Of a stretch of DNA of 64,000 bases, positions 60,858 through 64,000 are shown one piece after another; position 1 is the stretch's first letter, and each line of letters opens with the position of its first letter. The DNA lies in contig NZ_JAODNI010000102.1 of the NCBI RefSeq assembly GCF_025465255.1, positions 1 through 64,000 on the forward strand, given 5' to 3'. Under the pieces are notes generated by a model. It was given only the letters and a program-made list of their open reading frames with translations. It made no database searches and had not been told where the DNA came from. Position numbers and translations under genes: made by a program. Source of the DNA: Pseudonocardia sp. (GTDB taxonomy: Bacteria; Actinomycetota; Actinomycetes; Mycobacteriales; Pseudonocardiaceae).

Positions 60858-61424
60858 ATGACCCGGACCGTCGGTTCCGCCGCGGACACCCCGCTCGCCT
60901 CGACGTTGCCGTCCCGGCTGCACCACAACGCCTACGTCACCCGCGACCAGGAGGCGACCCGCGCCTTCTACGAGGACGTCGTCGGGCTGCCCCTCGTCGC
61001 CACCTGGAAGGAGGCCGACGAGCTCTTCGGCGCCGTCCGCACCTACTGCCACACCTTCTACGGCCTCGGGGACGGCAGCGCGCTGGCCTTCTTCCAGTTC
61101 GCCGATCCGGCCGACCAGGAGCAGTTCGGTCCGCAGATGCCGTTCTCCCCGTTCCAGCACATCGCCCTCAAGGTCACCGACGAGGTGCAGAACGCCATCG
61201 CGAAGCGGCTCGCGGACAGCGGCTGGAAGCCCGAGGAGACCTACGTCCTCGAACACGGCTACTGCCGCTCGCTCTACACCTCCGACCCCAACGGCCTGCT
61301 GCTGGAGTTCACCGCGGACAGCCCCGGGGTCGAGGACTCCGACGCCGCGCGGCGCAGGACCGCCCGCGCCGAGCTGAAGGCCTGGCTGGAGGGCGACCAC
61401 ACCAGCAACAACACCTGGCGGTGA
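60858..61424 (+). CDS. VOC-family metalloenzyme
   Basis: Encodes 188 residues from ATG 60858 (GAGGAG 7 bases ahead; ATG 60843 is less likely). The VOC fold is seen in LHHNAYVTRDQEATRAFYED, FSPFQHIALKVTDEVQNAIA and SLYTSDPNGLLLEFTADSPG; a likely metal triad is His23, His101 and Glu150. Members include extradiol dioxygenases and glyoxalases. The gene follows the amidohydrolase by 26 bases, so they are probably co-transcribed. Substrate unknown. Confidence 0.88.
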   Translation: MTRTVGSAADTPLASTLPSRLHHNAYVTRDQEATRAFYEDVVGLPLVATWKEADELFGAVRTYCHTFYGLGDGSALAFFQFADPADQEQFGPQMPFSPFQHIALKVTDEVQNAIAKRLADSGWKPEETYVLEHGYCRSLYTSDPNGLLLEFTADSPGVEDSDAARRRTARAELKAWLEGDHTSNNTWR

Positions 61425-61522
61425 CCGGGCACCTCCTGCTGGTTGACGCGTTGAGGAGCCTTGACGCTGTGGCGGCCTGCTCCTGGGCGCGTCGTGGAGC
61501 CATGACGCCGTCGGCCGCGACG

Positions 61523-62548
61523 CTAGCGGCGGAGCGTGTCCGACGGCGACTCGCCGAAGCGCGCCCGGTACGCGGCCGCGAACCGGCCACCGTGGGCGAA
61601 CCCGTGGCCGAGGGCGACCTCGGTGACGGTGTGCGTCCCGTTCGGTTCGAGCCGCAGCAGCTCCTCGTGCACCCGCTCCAGACGCAGGCGCCGCACGTAG
61701 GCCATCGGCGACGCGCCGAGCTGGCGACGGAACGCGGCGTGCAGCGAACGCTCGCTCACCTCGGCGAACGCGGCCAGGTCCGCGACCGTGAAGGCGGTGT
61801 CCGTCGACGCCTCGATCAGCTCGACGACCCGGCCGACGACCCGCGAGGACGGCAGGGCCGGCGGGGCGAAGACCGCGTCGGTGTAGTTGTGGCGTTGCCC
61901 GAACAACAGCGCGGACACCACGCTGTGCTCGACCTCCGCGGCCAGCACCGGTGACGGTCCGCCCGGACCACACGTGGCCAACGCGCGGCGCAGGGTCGAC
62001 ACCGCCGCGACGACACCGCGCCCGTCGCCGTCGAGGTCGAGTCCGACGTCGAACCGGACGGGTTCGCGCAGCGGCTCGTTCAGCAACCGGCGGAGGAACG
62101 TCTCGATGCGGGACTTCCCGATCGTCAGCATGAGCTGCTCGGCCCCGGCCGGCCACCGCATCGTCACGCCCCGGTCGTAGGACAGCACCGCCGCGCGCGA
62201 GGAACCGACCGGCGCGGTGTCGGCGCCACGCTGGGTGAAGGCCGCCGTGCCACCGGCCATGAAGCTCACCGTGACCCACGGGATCGGCGGCACACAGACG
62301 ATCTCGACCGACGGCCCGTACGTCGACGACATCAGCCCGAAGCCGTCCATCGACGCGTGCCTCACCCGCGCCCGGAAAGGGCTTGCGCGATCGAGCACCG
62401 CCATCGTGTGCCGGCAGTTCAGCATGTCCTCGGTGCGGCACTTCGCCTCGTGCGGATCTCGCGTGGAGAACTCCGTGGCCCGACCGGAACCGGGGCCGAT
62501 GCCGTCAGGGAGCTCCGTCGACGTCCTCGGCTCCGGAAACCTGCCCAT
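61523..62548 (-). CDS. AraC-family transcriptional regulator
   Basis: Encodes 341 residues; ATG 62548 has GGAGG 5 bases ahead, which favours it over ATG 62560. An N-terminal AraC-binding-like domain (about 55-190) is followed by two HTHs at about 245-340: FTVADLAAFAEVSERSLHAA and RRQLGASPMAYVRRLRLERV then EVALGHGFAHGGRFAAAYRA. It is likely to respond to an aromatic or related effector. A dyad of the shared class sits just before its start, so the IclR protein may control this regulator. Confidence 0.93.
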   Translation of the reverse strand: MGRFPEPRTSTELPDGIGPGSGRATEFSTRDPHEAKCRTEDMLNCRHTMAVLDRASPFRARVRHASMDGFGLMSSTYGPSVEIVCVPPIPWVTVSFMAGGTAAFTQRGADTAPVGSSRAAVLSYDRGVTMRWPAGAEQLMLTIGKSRIETFLRRLLNEPLREPVRFDVGLDLDGDGRGVVAAVSTLRRALATCGPGGPSPVLAAEVEHSVVSALLFGQRHNYTDAVFAPPALPSSRVVGRVVELIEASTDTAFTVADLAAFAEVSERSLHAAFRRQLGASPMAYVRRLRLERVHEELLRLEPNGTHTVTEVALGHGFAHGGRFAAAYRARFGESPSDTLRR

Positions 62549-62561
62549 GCTCGCCTCCATT

Positions 62562-62579
62562 GGCGGACATCTGTCCGTA
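62562..62579. promoter_or_regulatory. operator-like dyad in front of the araC gene
   Basis: GGCGGAC-ATCT-GTCCGTA, 14 bases before ATG 62548. The first 16 positions differ from the 58285 site at one base, which is more than chance would give in this small set. Confidence 0.6.
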
Positions 62580-62712
62580 TGCCGTCAGATTTATCGGCGA
62601 TCATCACGAAGTCAAGCTCGCGACCCTCCCGAATTCGATGCAGGAACCGGCCGAGGGCTGCGGGAAGCGGCTCGCGGATCCGCCCCACCCCGCCCTAGCG
62701 TCTGCCTCATCC

Positions 62713-62734
62713 GGTGTGAGGCGCGCCTCACACC
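62713..62734. promoter_or_regulatory. 22-base perfect palindrome upstream of the alpha/beta hydrolase
   Basis: Arms GGTGTGAGGCG (62713-62723) and CGCCTCACACC (62724-62734) are a gapless dyad, 80 bases before the GTG of the hydrolase. It is unlike the GCGGAC sites, so another regulator, perhaps the AraC protein or a GntR/TetR-type factor, may bind it. Confidence 0.6.
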
Positions 62735-62814
62735 TCGGCGCACCCGGCACGAGCCCGCGGGACCCGCCCGCCCCGGCCGGGCCGAGAGCGGCGCCTCGTC
62801 GAACAGGAGGACCT

Positions 62815-63609
62815 GTGACGACCGTCGATCAGCCCGCCGCCGCCCCCGCGCGGCGCCTGGACATCGGGAGCGGCTCCGTCAGCTACTTCCGCGCGGGGTC
62901 GGGGCGCCCGGTGTTCTTCCTGCACGCCGCCGGCGGGGCCGGCGAATGGGGGCCGCACCACCAGCTCCTCAGCGAGCGGTGCGACCTGATCGCCCCGGAC
63001 CACCCGGGCTTCGGGTTGTCCGACGACCTCCCGGAGGTCCGGGCGATGGACGACCTCGTCTATCACTACCTCGACGTCCTGGACCGGCTCGGTCTCGACC
63101 AGGTCGACCTCGTCGGCGCGTCGTTCGGGGGCTGGATCGCCGCCGAGCTCGCCGTGCACTCGCCACACCGGGTGCGCAGGCTCGCCCTGCTCGGCCCGGC
63201 CGGGCTGCGCCTTCCCGAACACCCGGTGGCCGACCTGTTCATCATGACCCCGCCGCAGCTGCTGGGGGCCCTGTTCCACGACCCCGGGATCGTCGAGAGC
63301 CTGCTCGCCACCGAGCCCGGCGTCGAGGACATCCTGCGGTCCTACCGCGATCTCGGCGCGCTGGCCCGCTTCGGCTGGAAGCCCTACCTGAGCAACCCGA
63401 AGCTGGAAGGCCGGCTCCGGCGCATCTCGGCACCCACGCGGGTGGTGGCCGCCGAGCACGACCGGATCATCCCCCGGGCGCACTGCGAGCGCTACGCCGC
63501 CGCGATCCCCGACGCGGAACTCGTCGTCGTCGACGACTGCGGGCACGCCCTCTACGGCGAGCGCCCGGACGCCGTCACCGCCGCCGTGACCGACTTCCTG
63601 GCCGACTGA
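62815..63609 (+). CDS. alpha/beta hydrolase (ring-cleavage-product hydrolase type)
   Basis: Encodes 264 residues from GTG 62815 (AGGAGG 4 bases ahead). RPVFFLHAAGGAGEWGPHHQ is the oxyanion strand; DLVGASFGGWIAAELAVHSP has the nucleophile Ser103; VVAAEHDRIIPRAHCERYAA the Asp; VVVDDCGHALYGERPDAVTA the His. Meta-cleavage-product hydrolases such as BphD and HsaD share this layout, so a carbon-carbon hydrolase for a ring-cleavage product is plausible; an ester hydrolase is the alternative. It precedes an LLM gene by 29 bases. Confidence 0.88.
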   Translation: MTTVDQPAAAPARRLDIGSGSVSYFRAGSGRPVFFLHAAGGAGEWGPHHQLLSERCDLIAPDHPGFGLSDDLPEVRAMDDLVYHYLDVLDRLGLDQVDLVGASFGGWIAAELAVHSPHRVRRLALLGPAGLRLPEHPVADLFIMTPPQLLGALFHDPGIVESLLATEPGVEDILRSYRDLGALARFGWKPYLSNPKLEGRLRRISAPTRVVAAEHDRIIPRAHCERYAAAIPDAELVVVDDCGHALYGERPDAVTAAVTDFLAD

Positions 63610-63638
63610 GCCCCGCACCCGCGACCGGAGAGCTGATC

Positions 63639-64000
63639 ATGAAGTTCAACTTCTTCCACCTCATGCCCTACCCCTACCTGCCCGAGGACTTCGACGACGT
63701 CGAGAAGTACCCGTCGATGTCCCTGACGTTCTCCAACTCCCACTTCGACCCGGCCAAGGGCGTGGACCTGTACCACCGCTACCTCGACGAGCTCGAGTAC
63801 GCCGACGAGCTGGGCTACGACGGCATCGTCGTGAACGAGCACCACCAGTCCGGCTACGGGATGATGCCCTCGCCGAACGTGATGGCCGCGGCCCTGGCCC
63901 GGCGCACCTCCCGCTCGAAGATCATGGTGCTCGGCAACGCCATCCCGCTCCGGGGCAACCCGCTGCGGGTGGCGGAGGAGATCGCGATGCTCGACCACCT
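63639..64000 (+). CDS. LLM class flavin-dependent monooxygenase, N-terminal part
   Basis: The gene runs off the right edge. ATG 63639 follows GGAG. The 120 residues visible (MKFNFFHLMPYPYLPEDFDD, LEYADELGYDGIVVNEHHQS, SKIMVLGNAIPLRGNPLRVA) are the LLM fold start. It is close to the alpha/beta hydrolase and probably belongs to the catabolic cluster. A reductase partner would be expected outside the window. Confidence 0.85.
   Translation, partial: MKFNFFHLMPYPYLPEDFDDVEKYPSMSLTFSNSHFDPAKGVDLYHRYLDELEYADELGYDGIVVNEHHQSGYGMMPSPNVMAAALARRTSRSKIMVLGNAIPLRGNPLRVAEEIAMLDH

Overview
The window is very GC-rich, uses GTG/ATG starts with GGAGG-type ribosome sites, and codes for actinobacterial families such as DUF3040, an AfsR/SARP-type regulator, PucR, HdeD-like and baeRF proteins. 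It reads as chromosome of an environmental actinomycete, most like Pseudonocardia or a relative (inference; no rRNA marker is present). No tRNA, rRNA, CRISPR array, insertion sequence or phage gene was found.

Layout. 0-2.4 kb: the end of an HpaB-type flavin monooxygenase, its flavin reductase and a luciferase-like monooxygenase (LLM). 2.5-10.3 kb: a broken regulator, a berberine-bridge-type FAD oxidase behind a SARP regulator, hflX, a hemerythrin-like protein, a DUF1360 protein and a deleted dehydrogenase. 10.4-23.3 kb: a stress island with DUF3040, PRC-barrel, DUF2267, MBL-fold, DsbA-like, universal stress protein, zwf, baeRF, an atypical thioredoxin, HdeD-like, Hsp20, DUF1931, DUF6153 and DUF305 proteins. 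23.3-23.8 kb: a decayed two-component system. 25.2-29.3 kb: an RsbQ/RsbP energy-stress pair running into a patatin lipase and an acyltransferase. 29.3-37.4 kb: MerR, an LLM, a doxX-folE-ferredoxin reductase operon facing a cysteine-bearing SufR-like regulator, a cupin, an SPFH protein facing a MarR regulator, and a permease with a CTCC motif. 37.4-38.8 kb: decayed sequence with reductase and SRPBCC remnants. 38.8-41.5 kb: a membrane reductase, a flavinylated FMN-binding protein and ApbE, forming a transmembrane electron-transfer unit. 41.6-45.2 kb: two LLMs, a polyproline peptide and a secreted nucleoside hydrolase. 45.4-49.7 kb: a five-gene pxpABC plus biotin carrier plus biotin carboxylase operon. 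49.7-52.9 kb: PucR and a class III aminotransferase. 52.9-64 kb: a catabolic cluster with CoA transferase, citryl-CoA-lyase-like protein, LigB/LigA-like extradiol dioxygenase, MDR reductase and MetE-like protein on the minus strand, an IclR regulator, and amidohydrolase, VOC protein, AraC regulator, alpha/beta hydrolase and another LLM beyond it.

How it fits together. The right-hand 11 kb looks like one ring-cleavage regulon: the same dyad, GCGGAC-N4-GTCCG, lies in front of the CoA-transferase operon, the amidohydrolase and the araC gene, and an inverted version lies in front of iclR. The substrate cannot be read from sequence. The middle of the window is stress physiology and redox maintenance. 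At least four remnants (LuxR/GAF regulator, 3-hydroxyisobutyrate-dehydrogenase-like, response regulator with kinase tail, FNR-type reductase tail) show local gene decay by deletion, with no transposon visible.
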